NCBI GenBank assembly: GCA_029783825.1
Contig: JAREIK010005359.1
Coordinates: 62,001-126,000, forward strand
Origin: Sapria himalayana
Taxonomy: Eukaryota > Streptophyta > Magnoliopsida > Malpighiales > Rafflesiaceae
DNA length: 64,000 nucleotides
Reading direction: 5' to 3'
The number at the start of each line of letters is the position of its first letter. Within the stretch, counting starts at the first letter, position 1. Positions 11,901-26,502 of this stretch are shown piece after piece. Position numbers and translations under genes: made by a program. The notes beneath the pieces are model-generated. The model ran no database searches and was not told where the DNA came from. It saw only the letters and a list, made by a program, of their open reading frames with translations.

Positions 11901-13989
11901 ACAAAAATAATTTTTTGTTATTTTATTTATTATGTAAAACCTATAAACCACTAAATGACTAAATTCTAAAATGACCTAAACTCCTAAACCCTGAAGCCCA
12001 TAAATACTTAAAACATTAAATTAGTATAATCCATATAATAAATCATAAATCTTATTTTTATTAGTATTCATTATAATTTTAAATATTCATTTTAATTATT
12101 TATCAGTTTATTTTATAGAAATATTAATTACAAAATAAATTATTAGTGCAACATATATAGTTTAAATAATTTATTTTTCATTAAAAAAATGCGGATAAAA
12201 AAAGGAAAATTTTTAAAAATAAATAATTACTATTTAGTAATATTTCTTATTTTGAATTTGAATCATTTTAGATTTTACAATTATATTTTAATTTATATCA
12301 TTCTTATAAATACTAGTTTATTAATTTATTTATTGATCATTATTATAATATCTATTAATAAAATTATTTATATTGAGTTTACATTATATATAATTATTAA
12401 GATTATTATAATTAAATATTATATTCACATTTAAAAAAAATTAAAAATTATGATAATTTCAAAGGTTATAACCTTCAAAAATTAAAAAAATTCAAAAATT
12501 AAATTTTTTGTTTTTTCATTCTTTAAATAAAAACTATAAATCACTTAAGGTCTAAACAATTAAATTACTAAACTCCTAAACCACAAAACAGATACTTTAA
12601 ACCATTAACTGATATATCCTGAATAATAAATAATAAATCTCAATTTTATTTGTATTCATTATAATATCAAATATTCATTTTAATTATTTATTAGTTTATT
12701 ATTATAGAATTATAAATTATAAAATAAATTATGAGTAAGACAAATATAATTTAAAAAATTTATTTTTAATAACAAAATTTAAACTTATTAAAAAGCAAAA
12801 CATTAAAAAAAATTATTATTTAGTAATATATTTTACTTTGATTTGAATAAATTTAGATTTTGCAAATACTTTTTAATTAATATCTATTTTATTAATAATA
12901 GTTTATTAATTTATTTTTTGATCATTATTATAATATCTAGAAATGTATTTATTTATATTGAATTTAAATGACTTATATTTATGAAGATTATTATAAATAA
13001 ATATTATATTTACATTTGAAAAAAATTTAAAAATTATTATTTTTTCAAAGGATATAACCTTCAAAAATTATAAAAAATAAAAAAAATAAATTTTATGTTA
13101 TATCATTATTTAAATAAATCTTATAAACCACTAAATCTCTAAACACTTAAATCTTTAAACTCCTTAACACAAAAGCCCCTAAACACTTAAACCTTAAACT
13201 CGTAAACCTTAATTATAATTTAAATAATTTATTAAAGTATTAATTACAAAATAAATTATAAGTGAAACAAATTTAATTTAAATAATTTATTTTTCATCAA
13301 AAAAAATTTATAAGCTTATAAAAAGAAGCAAAAACTAAAAAAAATTATTATTTAGTAATAAATTTTACTTTGATTTTGAATAATTTTAGGTTTTGCAATT
13401 ATATTTTAATTTATATCTATCATATTAATAATAGCATATTACTTTATTTGTTGATAATTGATTTAATATCTATCAAAAAAATTCTTTATATTTTGTTTAG
13501 ATTATATATAATTATAATCGATTTTATTACAAAATATTGTATTCACATTTTTAAAATTTTAAAATTATTATATTTTCAAACGTTATAACCTTTGAAAATG
13601 TGAGAAAATATCAAAAATTAATTTTTTTGTTATTTCATTGTTTAAATAAATCCTTATAAACCACTATATGCCTAAACACTTAAATCAATAACTCTTATAT
13701 CTCTAAACCCCTAAAAAGATAATCCTTTTAAACTAGTATACCCTAACTAATAAATAATAAATATCAATATTATTTTTTTCATTATAATCTAAAATATTCA
13801 TTTTAATTATTTATTCGTTTATTTTTATATAAATATTAATTACAAAATAAATTGAGTTAGACAAATATAATGTATATATAATATTTTTCATCGAAAAATA
13901 TAGATAAACTTATAAAAAGAAAAAAAAATTTAAATACTAAAATTTATTATATAGTAAAATATTTTGCTATCCTGAATCATTTTAGATTT
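8946..13989 (-). repeat. Satellite array, part 1 of the first reversed block
   Basis: Eight monomers with palindromes near 9505, 10110, 10685, 11275, 11870, 12465, 13047 and 13578. The subtypes follow the higher-order order seen at 26503-34465. For example, the unit after 11275 has the distinctive CATATAAATC/CATTAACCCC octamer variant and the one after 13047 is the short ~530-bp subtype. The first units correspond in reverse complement to 44271 down to about 41800. It contains no gene. Confidence 0.88.
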
Positions 13990-14230
13990 GTAATTATATT
14001 TTAATTGATATCTATCTTATAAATAATTGTTTATTAATTTATTTTTTGATCATTATTAGAATATTTATCAATAAATTGTTTATATTGAATTTATATGATA
14101 TATAAATATAATTATTATTATATTTATATAATTATTATCTATCTATTAATAATTATTATATTGTTATATTGTTTATATATTTAATTAATATCTAGCTTAT
14201 AATAATAGTTTATTAATTTATTTTTTGATC
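13990..14230 (-). repeat. Scrambled satellite junction
   Basis: Palindrome spacing jumps to about 780 bp (13578 to 14356). The TTATTTTTTGATCAT segment occurs twice (about 14039 and 14218), separated by a low-complexity ATTATTATAT-rich stretch. After it, the array resumes several subtypes further along the higher-order order. This is consistent with an illegitimate deletion joining non-adjacent monomers. Confidence 0.7.
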
Positions 14231-14346
14231 ATCAAATTAATATATATTAATAAAAATTTTTATACTGAATTTACTTCAAATATAATTATTAAGATTATTA
14301 TAAATAAGTATTGTATTCATATTTTAGAACTATTAAAAAATTATTA

Positions 14347-14376
14347 TATTTTCAAAGGTTATAACCTTTGAAAATA
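14347..14376. other. Perfect palindrome of the satellite monomer (example)
   Basis: A 30-bp perfect dyad centred on CAAAGGTTATAACCTTTG and extended on both sides by TATTTT/AAAATA. Other well-preserved copies are at 36250-36275 and 62609-62634. Most monomers keep at least the 10-14 bp core. Confidence 0.9.
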
Positions 14377-17300
14377 ACGAAAATTCATAAAAATATATTT
14401 TTGTTATTTCATTGATTAAATAAAACCTATAATACCTAATGTTCAAACATATAAATCAATAAACTCTTTAACACCCATAACCACAAAAAACTTAAACCAT
14501 TAAATAGGTATCCCCTAAATAATAAATCATATATCTCATTTTTATAAGTATTCATAATAATTTTAAATATTCATTTTATTTAATTATCAATTTATTTTTA
14601 TAGAAATATTAGTTATAAAATAATTATTAGTGAGACAGATATAATTTAAATAATTTATTTTTCATTAAAAAATTATATATGCTCATTAAATGAGCAAAAA
14701 TTTTTAAAATAAAATATTATTATTTAGTAATATATCTTATTTTAATTTCGAATCATTTTAGATTCTACATTATATTTTAATTTATATCATTCTTATTAAT
14801 ACTAGTTTATTAATTTATTTATTGATAATTAATTTAATATTTATTAATAAAATTATTTATATTTAGTTTACATATATATAATTATTAAGATTATTATAAC
14901 TAAATATTCTTTTCACATTTAAAAAAATTAAAATTATTATATTTTTCAAAGGTTACAACCTTCAAAATTAAAGAAAATTCAAAAATTAATTTTTTGTATT
15001 TTATTCTTTAGATAACTAACTGAAATCACTAAAGGTCTAAACACTTAAATCACTAAACTCCTACTCCTAAAACACCTAAATACTTAAACCATTAAACAAG
15101 TATATCCTGAATAATAAATATTAAATTTCAATTTTATTTGTATTCATTATAATTTTAAATAATTATTTTAATTATTTATTAGTTTATTATTATAAAATTA
15201 TAAATTACAAATAAATTATGCGTAAGATAAATTAATTTAAATAATTTTATTTATAAAAACAAAAATATAAAGTTATAAAAAAGCAAAACATTAAAAAATT
15301 ATTATTAAGCTATTATATTTTACTTTGATTTTGAATAAATTTAGATTTTGCAAATATATTTTAAATAATATCTATCTTGTTAATAATAATTTATTAAATT
15401 TTTTTTGATCATTATTATAATATCTAGCAATGTATTTATTTATATTGAATTTAAATGACTTATAATATTAAGATTATTATAACTACATATTATATTTACA
15501 TTTGAAAAAAATTTAAAAATTATTATATTTTCAAAGGTTATAACCTTCAAAATTAAAAAATAATAAAATAAATTTTTTGCAATATCATGTTTAAATAAAT
15601 CTTATAAACCACTAAATGCCTAAACACTTAAACCTCTAAACTCCTTAATATAAAAGCCTGTAAATACTTAACTGTTTAAACTCGTAAACCTTAATATATT
15701 TTAAATAATTTATTAAATATTAATTACAAAATAAATTATGAGTGATACAAATATAATTTAAATAATTTATTTTTCAATAAAAAAATATAAGCTTATAAAA
15801 AGAAAACAAAAACACAAAAAAATTATTATTTAGTAATAAATTTTACTTGGATTTTGAATATTTCTTAGGTTTTGCAATTATATTTTATTTCTATGTATCA
15901 TATTAATAATAGCATATATATTTATTTTTTAATAATTGATATCATATCTATCAATAAATTTTTTATATTTATTTTAATTATATATAATTATAATGATTAT
16001 TATTACTATATATTGTATTCACATTTTTTAAAAAATTTTAATATTATTATATTTTCAAAGGTTATAACCTTTGAAAATGTGAAAAAATATCAAAATAATT
16101 TTTTAGTTATTTCATTGTTTAACTAAAACGTATAAACCACTAAATGCCTAAAAACATAAATCGCTAAAGTTTATAAATGAAAACAACCTTTAAATACTTC
16201 AAATATTAAACTGGTCGTTTATTAATAATAATTCATAAATCTCATTTTAATTTTTATTTTAATTATTTATCAATTTATTTTTATAGAAATAACAATTACA
16301 AAATAAATTATTAGTGAGACGATCTAATTTAAATTAGACTGGTATACCCAAAATAATAAAGAATAAATCCCAAAATTATTTTTTTAATTATAATTTTAAA
16401 TATTCATTTTAATTATTTATTTGTTATTTTATATAAATATTAATTAAAAAATAAATTATGAGTTCGACAAATATAATTTATATAAATTAATTTTTAATGA
16501 AAAAAATATGGATAAACTTTTTAAAAGAAAATAAAATTTCAAATACCAAATTATTATATAGTAATATATTTTGATTTCTTCTGAATCATTTTAGGTTTTT
16601 TTATTATATTTTAATTGATATTTATCTTATTAATAATAGATTATTAATTTATTTTTATCATATTTAGAATATTTATCAATAATATTGTTTATGTTGAATT
16701 TATATGATATATAAAAATAATGTATTATATACTAAATATTGAATTCACATTTGAAAAATTTAAAAATATTATATTTTCAAATGTTATAACCTTTGAAAAT
16801 ATCAACAAATAATAAAATAAATATTTGTTATTTTAATTTTTAAATAAACCCTATAAACAACTAAATGCTTACACTTTAAAATCAGTAAACTCCTAAGGCC
16901 GTAATACCTAAATACATAAACTATTAAACTACTATATACTACTTAATAATTAAGAATATAATTTTTATTTCAGTTTATTATTATTTTAAAAATTCATTTT
17001 AATTATTTATAAGTTTATTTAATGGAAATATTTATTACAAAATAAATTATGATTGTGACAAATATAAATTAAATAATTTATTTTTAATAAAAAAAATATA
17101 CGCTTATAAAAGAAGTAAAATTTTTAAATTAAAAATTATTATCCAGTAATATATTTTACTTTAATTTTGAATCAATTGGGTTTTGTAAATATTTTTTAAT
17201 TAATATCTATCTTATTATTAATAGTTTAGTATTTAATTTTTGATCATTTTTATAATATCTATCAATAAAATTGTTTATATTGAATTTATATGATATATAA

Positions 17301-19872
17301 TTATTAAAATTATTATAACTAAATATTGTATTCACATTTCAAAAATTTTTAATATTATTATATTTTCAAAGGTTATAACCTATGAAAATGACAAAAAAGT
17401 AGAAATTTTTTTTTGGTTATTTTATTGTTTAAATAAAACCTATAAACCACTAAATGCCTAAAAACATAAATCCCTAAACTCCTAAATCGAAAAAACGTCT
17501 AAATACTTAAACTATTAAATTGGTATACATTAATAATAAATCATAAATCTCATTTTAATTTTATTAAGTGTAATTTTAAATTTTTATTTTAATTATTATC
17601 AGTTTATTTTTATAGAAATATTAATTACAATATAAATTATTAGTGAGAAGATCTATTTTAAATCATTTATTTTTTTTCAGAAAAAATATATGTGCTTATA
17701 AAAAGATCCAACATTTTAAAAACAAAATTTATTAATTTGTAATATATTTTATTTAAATTTGAATCATTTTAGTTTTGCAATTATATTTAATTTATATCAT
17801 TATTATTAATAATAGTTTATTAATTTTTTTATTGATCATTATTATAATATCTATTAATACACTTATTCCTATTGAGTTTATATTAATATAATATTAAGAA
17901 TATTATAACTATATATTATTTTAACATTTAAAAAAAATTAAAAATTATTATTTTTCAAAGGTTATAACCTTCAAAAATTTTAAAAATCAAAAAATTTAAT
18001 TTTTTATTTTTTCATTCTTTAAATAAAAACTATAAATCACTAAAGTCCTAAAGACTTTAATCACTAAAGCCAAAACACCTAAATACTTAAACTATTTAAC
18101 TAGTCTATTTTGACTAATAAATAATAAATCTCAATTGTATTTGTATTCATTATAATTTTTAAATTTCATTGTTATGTATTTATTAATTTATTTTTTATAG
18201 AATTATAAATTTAAAATAAATTATGTGGAAGGAAATTATAATTTAATAATTTACTTTTTAATAACAAAAAATAAAAACTTATAAAAGAAGCAAAACATCA
18301 AAAAATTATATTAGTATTATATTTTACTTTGATTTTGAATAAATTTATGGTTTTCAAATATATTTTAAAAAATATCGTATCTTATTAATAATAGTTTATT
18401 AATTTATTTTTTTAGCATTAATATAATATCTATCAATATAATGTTTATATTGAATTAACATGATATATATTTATTTAAGATATATCATAAATAAATATAT
18501 ATTCACTTATAAAAAAAATTTAAATCTTGTATATTTCAAAGGTTATAACCTTCAAAAATCAGAAAAATTACAAAATAATTTTTTTGATTATCATTGTTTA
18601 AATAAAGCATATACACCATTAAATGCCTAAATACATAATCTCTAAACTCATAAACACCGAAGCCCCGAAATACCTAAACCTTTAAACTCGTAAACCTTAA
18701 ATAATTTAAATAATTATAGAAATATTAATTACAAAATAAATTATGAGTGACAAATATAATTTAAATAATATATTTTTCATCAAAAAAATAATAAGCTTAT
18801 TAAAATGATGCAAAAATTTAAAAAAATTATTATTTAGTAATAATATTACTTGGATTTTGCATATTTTAGGTTTTTTTAATTATAATTTTTAATTTATATC
18901 TATCATATTAATAATAGTTATTAATTAATTTTTTTAATAATTAGATATTCATATATATCAATTAAAATTGTTTTTATTTATCTTTATTTATATCTAGTTA
19001 TAATTAATATTATTCCTAATCTTGTATCACTATTTTTACAAAAAATTTTAAAATTATTATATTTCCAAATGTTACTGAACATTTAAAAATTGAAAAATAT
19101 ATCAAAAATAAAATTTTTGTTATTTCATTGTTTAGTATAAAAGCTGATAAACCATTAATGCCATAACCATACTAAATGCATAACTTCTAAATCTCGAAAA
19201 CTCATAAATAGATAACATTTTTTTAAACAGGTATATCCTAAATAATAAATAATATAATAATAAATAATAAATCTCATTTTAATATTTTTTTCATTATAAT
19301 TTTAATATTCATTTTAATTATTTATTTGTTTATTTTTTATATAAATATTAATTATAAAATAAATTATAAGTTAGAAAAATATAACTTATATAAATTATTT
19401 TTCGAACAAAAAAATATAGATAACCTTATTAAAAGAAGAAACAAATTAAAAACAACAAATTATTATATAATAATATATTTTACTTTGTTTCTTAATCATT
19501 TTTATTTTTTGTAATTATATTTTAATTGATATCTACTATTAATGATAGATTATTAATTTATTTCTTGATCATTGTTAGATATTATCAATAAAAATATTTA
19601 TCTGATATATAGATTTAATAATTATTATAACTAAATATTCTATTCACTTTAAACTTGTGAAAAACATAAAATAGATATATTTTTTTTCTTATTTCATTGT
19701 TTACATAAAACCTATAAATCACTAAATGCCTAAACACTTAAATCATTAAACTACAAAATCAATATACCCCTATATATATAATAGTTAAATGGGTATACCC
19801 TAAATAATAATTAATACATCTCATTTTTTATTGTTTTCCTTATAATTTAAAAAATTCATTTTGATTGTAAGT

Positions 19873-19895
19873 TATATATATATATATATATATAT
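19873..19895. repeat. (TA)n microsatellite in satellite
   Basis: A TA dinucleotide run replaces the usual TTTATTTTTATATAAATATT segment of a monomer. A similar run is at about 26135-26155. Confidence 0.9.
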
Positions 19896-21537
19896 TAATT
19901 ATAAATAAATTATTAGTTAAAATATAAGTTATAAAATTATTTTTTTCATCACAAAAATAGATGGGTTATAAAAGAATAAAATTTAAAACAAATAATTATA
20001 TTAAGTAATATATTTTGCCTTGCTTTTGAATCATTTTAGGTTTTGATATTATATTTTTAAGTAATATCAATCTATCCTAATAGATATATTATTTATTTTT
20101 TTGATAATTATTAGAATATATTATCAATAAAATTGTTTATATTGAATTAATATGATATATAATTATTATGATTATTATAAATAAATATTTATTCACTTTT
20201 GAAAAAATTTAATAATTATAATATTTTCAAAGGTTATAACCTTTCAAAATATCAAAAACTAATAAAATAATTATTTTTTTATTTTTTTTTTCTTAAATAA
20301 AACCTATAATCTACTAAATGCATACAAAGTTAAATCATGTAAACTCCTAAACCCCTGTAATGCCTAAATACATAAACCATTAAACTGCTATATACTACTT
20401 AATAGTTAATAAATCTAATTTTTATTTCTATTTATTATAATTTTTAAATATTCATTTTAATTATTTATTAGTTTATTTTTATAGAAATATTTATTACAAA
20501 ATAAAGTATGAGTGCGACAAAGATAATTTAATTAATTTTTTTTAATAAAACAAATATATGCTTATAAAAGAAGTAGAAATTTAAAATTTAAAATTATTAT
20601 CCAGTAATATATTTTACTTTAATTTTGAATCAATTTTGGTTTAGTAAATATTATATAATTAATATCTATCTTTTTATTATTAGTTAATTAATTAAATTTT
20701 GATCATTATAATATTATCTATCAATAAAAATGTTTATAATGAATTTATATGATATATAATAATTATTATTATTAAAACAAAATATTGTATTCACATTTCA
20801 AAAAATTGTAAATATTATTATATTTTCAAAGGTTATAACTTATGAAAATGATAACAAATTATAAATTTTTTTTTGTAATTTTATTTTTTTATATAAAACC
20901 TATAAACCAATAAAAGGCTAAAAACATAAATCACTAAACTTCTAACGACAAAACCTCTAAAAACTTAAACTATTAAATTGATATACATTAATAATAAATA
21001 TTAAATCTTATTTTAATTTTCATCAGTATAATTTTAAATTTTTATTTTAATATTTATCAGTTTATTTTGATAGAAATATTAATTACAAACTAAATTATTA
21101 ATGAAACGGATCTAATTTAAATTAAACCGTTATCCCTAAATAATAAATAATAAATCTCATTTTTTTCATTATAATTTTAAATATTATTTTAATTATTATT
21201 TGTTTATTTATATATAAATATTAATTACGAAATAAATTATGAGTTAGACAAATATATTAATATAAATTATTTTTCATTAAAAAAATATAGATAAACTTAT
21301 TATAAAAATTCAAAAACAAAAAAATTATTATATAGTAATATATTTTTCATTGCTTATGAATCATTTTAAGTTTTGTAATTATATTTTAATTAATATCATC
21401 TTATTATTAATGGATTATAATTTATTTTTTGATAATTATTAGAATATTTATCAAATGTTATAACCTTTGAAAATATCAAAAAATAATAAAAATAATTTTT
21501 TTTGTTATTTTATTTTTTAAATAAAACCTATAAACCA

Positions 21538-21545
21538 CTCAATGA
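21538..21545. repeat. Left target-site copy of hAT copy 2
   Basis: CTCAATGA precedes the terminal repeat; the right flank at 25241-25248 is CTAAATGC. The two differ at two of eight positions, consistent with an old duplication whose original was CTAAATGC, a satellite octamer register. Confidence 0.6.
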
Positions 21546-24500
21546 TAGGGGTGCTCATGGGACCGAACGGGATGTGGATTAAAATCTCAAGTCCCTTCCC
21601 ACAGTTCACAGATTTTTTTGATGTTCCAGACCCGTCCCATAGGTTGAAAATATCGGGAGGATACAGGACGAAGATCGGGGATTTTGGGTAGGATAAATGG
21701 TTCCGGGACGGAACGGAGTTCGAACATTTTTTTCAATTTATTTTCTTCAAACCGGCCAAGTTATTTCATGTGATAATCTTTTGTTGTTACCATTTATCAT
21801 TCCTTAGTTATGTATCTTTCAAACTCAAATTGGGCCAATTTTGTTTTTGTCAATTAGGCGAATACTGCAAACGAGATCCATTACCTTGTCAAAAGTTTTG
21901 ATGTGCAGAAAATGATAGAAATGTTAAATAGAACGGGACCGAGTTGTGTGCTTAATTTGGTTCTTTGTTTTTTCAAAAGTTGGCTTTGTTCAGCCGAGTG
22001 AAATTAACCATAATACCAATAATACATTTTTTAAAACAAATACTTAAAATATTAAGTAATAGCTAAATATGACCACAAACATTGGTAGCATCAATTACTA
22101 CTTAAGTAATTGCTAAAAATAGGCTGCTTAATATAACAAAAAAAATACAACTATAACAACCATGATAATAATCATTTCAAATGTCCGTCATGGAACAGCA
22201 ATGAAAATTCAAACCCAATTAATTATCTCTTCTACAACTCCCCCTTTTCTTCCTCCACTTAGAATGACAACCAAAATGAAAAAATTGTTAATCATGTAGA
22301 CATAAATTCTCAAGATGAAAGAGTAATAAAAAAACAAAATATTACCTTATAAAATTAAATACACCCATTCCAAATTTAGTTGGCCAACTATAGTTGGAAT
22401 GAATATTTGGATCTTGTGACCACTCTGAAAATTGTAATTGAACCATATTTTTATTAATTGAATTAATAAAATAAGGTAAAAGTGAAATTAAAATTTACAA
22501 GATTTGTATAATAACCTGATTCATTATCATCAAGGTCTTGAACTAATTATTCAATTTCAATAGGTTTGTTTGAGCTTCTCAACCAATCATGTAGACATAT
22601 GAGAACTTCAGCAGTAATAGGTTTTAATGAAATCCTAAATTTTTCTTAAGTTCTCGCCTCAGTGCTAAATGTAGTTTTGTAGGCCATAGTAGATTCTGGA
22701 TAGCTAATACATCCCTTCCTACATTTTCCAAAGAAGGACACCTAAGCTCATTTACCTTCCACTAGTTTAGAAAATTAAAATCAATTCCATTTTTTTCAAG
22801 TTTGTCCTCCAAGTACCTATCCAACTCTTCCAAAGCTGCAACTTCATGTTCTTTCTGCAATTCAACAAAAAAATCATCAACATCTGTATCATTACCATTA
22901 AAGAAATCATCATTTTTCTTCAACACAGGTAGAAGAGAAATCATCTTCTTTTGATTAATCTTCATTTAAATCTTTATAATCAACCATCATCTCATTTAAA
23001 GCATTTATAACCTTTTTAACCAAATTTTTAGATAATTCCTCACCATAAGGCTAAGTGTACTTATTATTGAGATATTTTAGCTTATATCTAGGATCCAACA
23101 CTACTGCTACAAAAATGCATAATATTTGTGACAGAAGAGAACCCAATATTTGTTGAATTTATGCCTCATTTCATACCCATTTCAGACACCATTGTATCTC
23201 TACTATTTTTACAAAGCTCAATTTTTTTTTCAGAATTCAATAATCTCAGTAAATAAACACTAGAGGTAGAATATTATGAGCTAGAAAATTTACAAGTTAC
23301 CTCATAAAAAGTATTCAAGGAACGAGCAAAATTTTGGTCTTTGTTCTGTCTCTCTCAGTTGGAACGTTTGACCAAATTCCTTCAAAACCCTTTTTTCTTT
23401 GTCCTCCAACTTATTATATATTTTTTTGATATTTTATATCAATTTTCAGCATCAAATAAGTTGAATTTAATCTTGTAGGATGATCTAATTGCAATAAGAT
23501 CCATATGACAAGTTTGCATCTTCAACACATAACTAAAACATATCTAATCTTTTAGGACTGCTCCTGATATATTTCACACACCTCTAATTTTTTGAATATC
23601 ACCCTCAACTACTGCAATGTCATCGATGACAATTAAGTTTAGGATATGAGCACAACATCTCATATGAAAATGCTTGCCTCTCAAAGGTACAACACTTTTC
23701 TTTCAAGACTTTTTTTCAATTTGTTCAACTGCAACATCATATTTGATGTATTGTCAACAGTAATTCAGCATCAACTTTCTCAAACCCCAATTCATTCATG
23801 CAAAATCTCAATAGCATTTCTAATATTAACTCTAGAATGACTTTTAATTATCACAAAAGTTCAAAAGCCTTTTATGCATATTCCATTGAGAATCAATTAA
23901 ATGAATAGTCAAACATATATAAGACAAATTTTGAATGCTAGTCCAAGTGTTGGTAGTCAATGAAACTCTACACAATGAGATGATATGCTATCAAATAATT
24001 TCTTTCTTTTCCTTCAACGAATAAAGAAAAACAATCCCTCGAGTGTAGAGTGCCTAGATGGAATTTTAAATTGAGCACACTAACTTCACTAAACTTCTTG
24101 AACTTATCCCTCTCTACAAAACAAAAGGCAATTCATCTTTTATGATCATTTTCATCAAATCCTCCCTAACTAGTTGTTGATCAAATTGCCAACAAGTTAA
24201 TTTGTTATCCTATGAACTAGTACCATTAGTGAAACTCAACAAAGATTGTGACTTGTCTTTTACCTTTGTGAGCTTCTATTAATTCTTTTTTTTGTGTGGA
24301 AATTTCCTTCAAGTCTCTCTCAAGTATTTCCATAAACCCGAAGTACCTTGATCACTTTTTGCCAAGTGTTCTTTCCTACACTATATACAAGCTGCCCTAC
24401 CAATTTCAATTCCCTCTGAATCAAGTAATATCTCATAAGTTTCCCAAACAGTGGACATATACTTTTTATGAGCTTGAGGTTCAGATGTACATGACTTTCT

Positions 24501-25240
24501 TTTATTATTGGATTTGAAGAACCTGTCGTAACAATTGGAGGGTTCGAGAAAGGATGATGATTGGATTTACCAGTACTTTCATCATTTGAAATGTGATCAT
24601 CTTCTATTTATTGTATTTTTAATTTACCACTGGATTGTGCCATCTGCATTGTCATTAATTAATATGATATGTTAAGCATGAATACATATAAATATTTCAA
24701 ACAAGCAAGCTCTACAAAACTGAATGTAACACATTCAGCCCACTCATTCGACCCAACCACCACACCACAACAAATACTCCAAAAAACTGACTGCGACATT
24801 TAATATTAATAATTAATCAATCATTCTCATCAGAAAACAAAACAAAAGGCCGGTGGCATCTGAGTCTCGGTGGAGGCAAGCAGAAGTGCGACGGACAAGG
24901 GCATGACCTAACTGAGCACGGCTAGAATGGCGTGAGGTGGCCTGGAACTCATAGGAACAGCAATAGATGGTTCAGAATTGGATGGGCAGTAGTGGAATTG
25001 GTAGGCATTTCATGTTATATATATATATATATATTCTCCTGGTTCTAGTATCAGGTTTTTTAGGAAAGTGATGGTTCTCGGGATTGATATTGCTTGAGAT
25101 CCGGAAGCATCCCAAAATAAAAATACATGACATAACGGGATGGGAAAAGTCAAAGACAACGGATTTTTCTCTGTCCTGATTCTTTCGGGAACAACAGTTC
25201 GGGTTGGGTCGCGAATCTCCGTGTCTCATGAGTAGCCCTA
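21546..25240 (-). mobile_element. hAT DNA transposon copy 2, both ends present
   Basis: A complete-length element of about 3.7 kb on the minus strand. The left (3') end reads TAGGGGTGCTCATGGGAC and the right (5') end, in reverse complement, reads TAGGGCTACTCATGAGAC. From the 5' end it has a G+C-richer leader (about 25240-24790) with an (AT)n run, a probable leader intron, and the transposase pseudogene. A noncoding 3' region of about 1 kb (22515-21546) is shared with copies 3 and 4. It lies in the octamer tract of the subtype whose next text is CATAAACCATTA...CTACTTAATA, as do copies 1 and 4. Confidence 0.92.
22515..24655 (-). pseudogene. hAT transposase remnant, copy 2
   Basis: This is the most decayed of the four reading frames. 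The candidate start codons are at 24653-24655, 24647-24649 and 24641-24643. The BED-like ACI-CRKEHLAKSDQ stretch has CAC where copies 1, 3 and 4 have TAA, so this copy keeps the likely ancestral codon. Core motifs (a DTW-type first Asp, a CCAH motif, LDPRYKLKYL) are visible only across frameshifts. The longest clean piece is 22762-22965 (67 codons, ending LEKNGIDFNFLN), which stops at the TAG shared with every other copy. In the dimerisation region the third catalytic Glu is replaced by Lys (AYKTTFS). Non-functional. Confidence 0.85.
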
Positions 25241-26502
25241 CTAAATGCATATAAATTTAAATCAGTAAACTCCTAAATTCCCGTAATGCCTAAATACATA
25301 AACCATTAGACCGCTAAATACTACTTAATAATTAATAAATCTAATTTTTATTGCTATTTTTTATATATTTAAATATTCATTTTAATTATTTATTAGTGTA
25401 TTTATTTAGAAATATTTATTACATAATAAATTATGAGTGGGACAAATATAATTTAAATAATATATTATTTATCTAATAAAAATATATGCTTATAAAATAA
25501 GTATAAATTTAAAAATTAAAAATTTTTATCAAGTAATATAAGTTACTTTAATTTGAATCAATTTGGGTTTTGTAAATATTTTTTAATTAATATCTATCTT
25601 AATATTAATAGATTATAAATTTAATTTTAATCATTATTATAATATCTATCAATAAAATTATTTATATTAAATTTATATGATATATAATTATTAATATTAT
25701 TATAACAAAATATTGTATTAAAATTTCAAAAAGTTTTAAATATTATTATATTTTCAAATGATATAACTTATGAAAATGATAAAAAATTATAAAAATTTCT
25801 TCTGTTATTTTATTTTTTTAAATAAAACATATAAACCACTAAAAGACTAAAAACATAAATCTCTAAACATCTAACGACAAAACCTCTAAATAATTAAATC
25901 ATTAAACTGGTATACATTAATAATAAATTATAAATCTCATTTTAATTTTTATTCAGTATAATTTTAAATTTTTATTTTAATTATTTATCAATTTATTTTA
26001 TCGAAATATTAATTACAAAATAAATTATTAGCGAGACAGATCTAATTTGAAGTAAACTGGTATCCCTAAATAATAAATAATAAATCTCATTTTTTTTTCA
26101 TTATAATTTTAAATATTCATTTTAATTATTAATTGTATATATATATATATATATAAATATTAATTACAAAATAAATTGAGTTAGACAAATATATTTTATA
26201 TAAATTATTTTTCATCAAAAAAATTGTTGATAAACTTTTTAAAAGAAAAAAAAATTTCAAAACAAAAATTATTATATAGTAATATATTTTGCTTTTCTTA
26301 TAAATCATTTTAGGTTTTGTAATTATAATTTAATTGATATTTATGTTATTAATAATTGATTATTTATTTATCTTTTGATCATTATTAGAATATTTATCAA
26401 TAAAATTGGTTATATTGAATTTATATGATATATAAATATAATGAATATTATAGCTAAATATTATTTTCACTTTTGAAAAAAATTTAAAAATTATTATATT
26501 TT

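Larger units (their letters stand above)
14231..21545 (-). repeat. Satellite array, part 2 of the first reversed block
   Basis: Monomers with palindromes near 14361, 14950, 15533, 16058, 16780, 17368, 17957, 18540, 19060 (degenerate), 19640 (largely lost), 20231, 20828 and 21458. The last monomer is interrupted at its octamer tract by hAT copy 2. Composite long units (about 720 and 630 bp) follow the subtype whose octamers contain AAAACATAAATC. No protein-coding region is credible. Confidence 0.88.

Noticed and set aside
14347..14376. CENP-B-box-like motif in the palindrome
   Set aside because: The dyad is A/T-rich and lacks the TTCG and CGGGA elements of the known CENP-B box; no resemblance beyond being a recurrent satellite motif.
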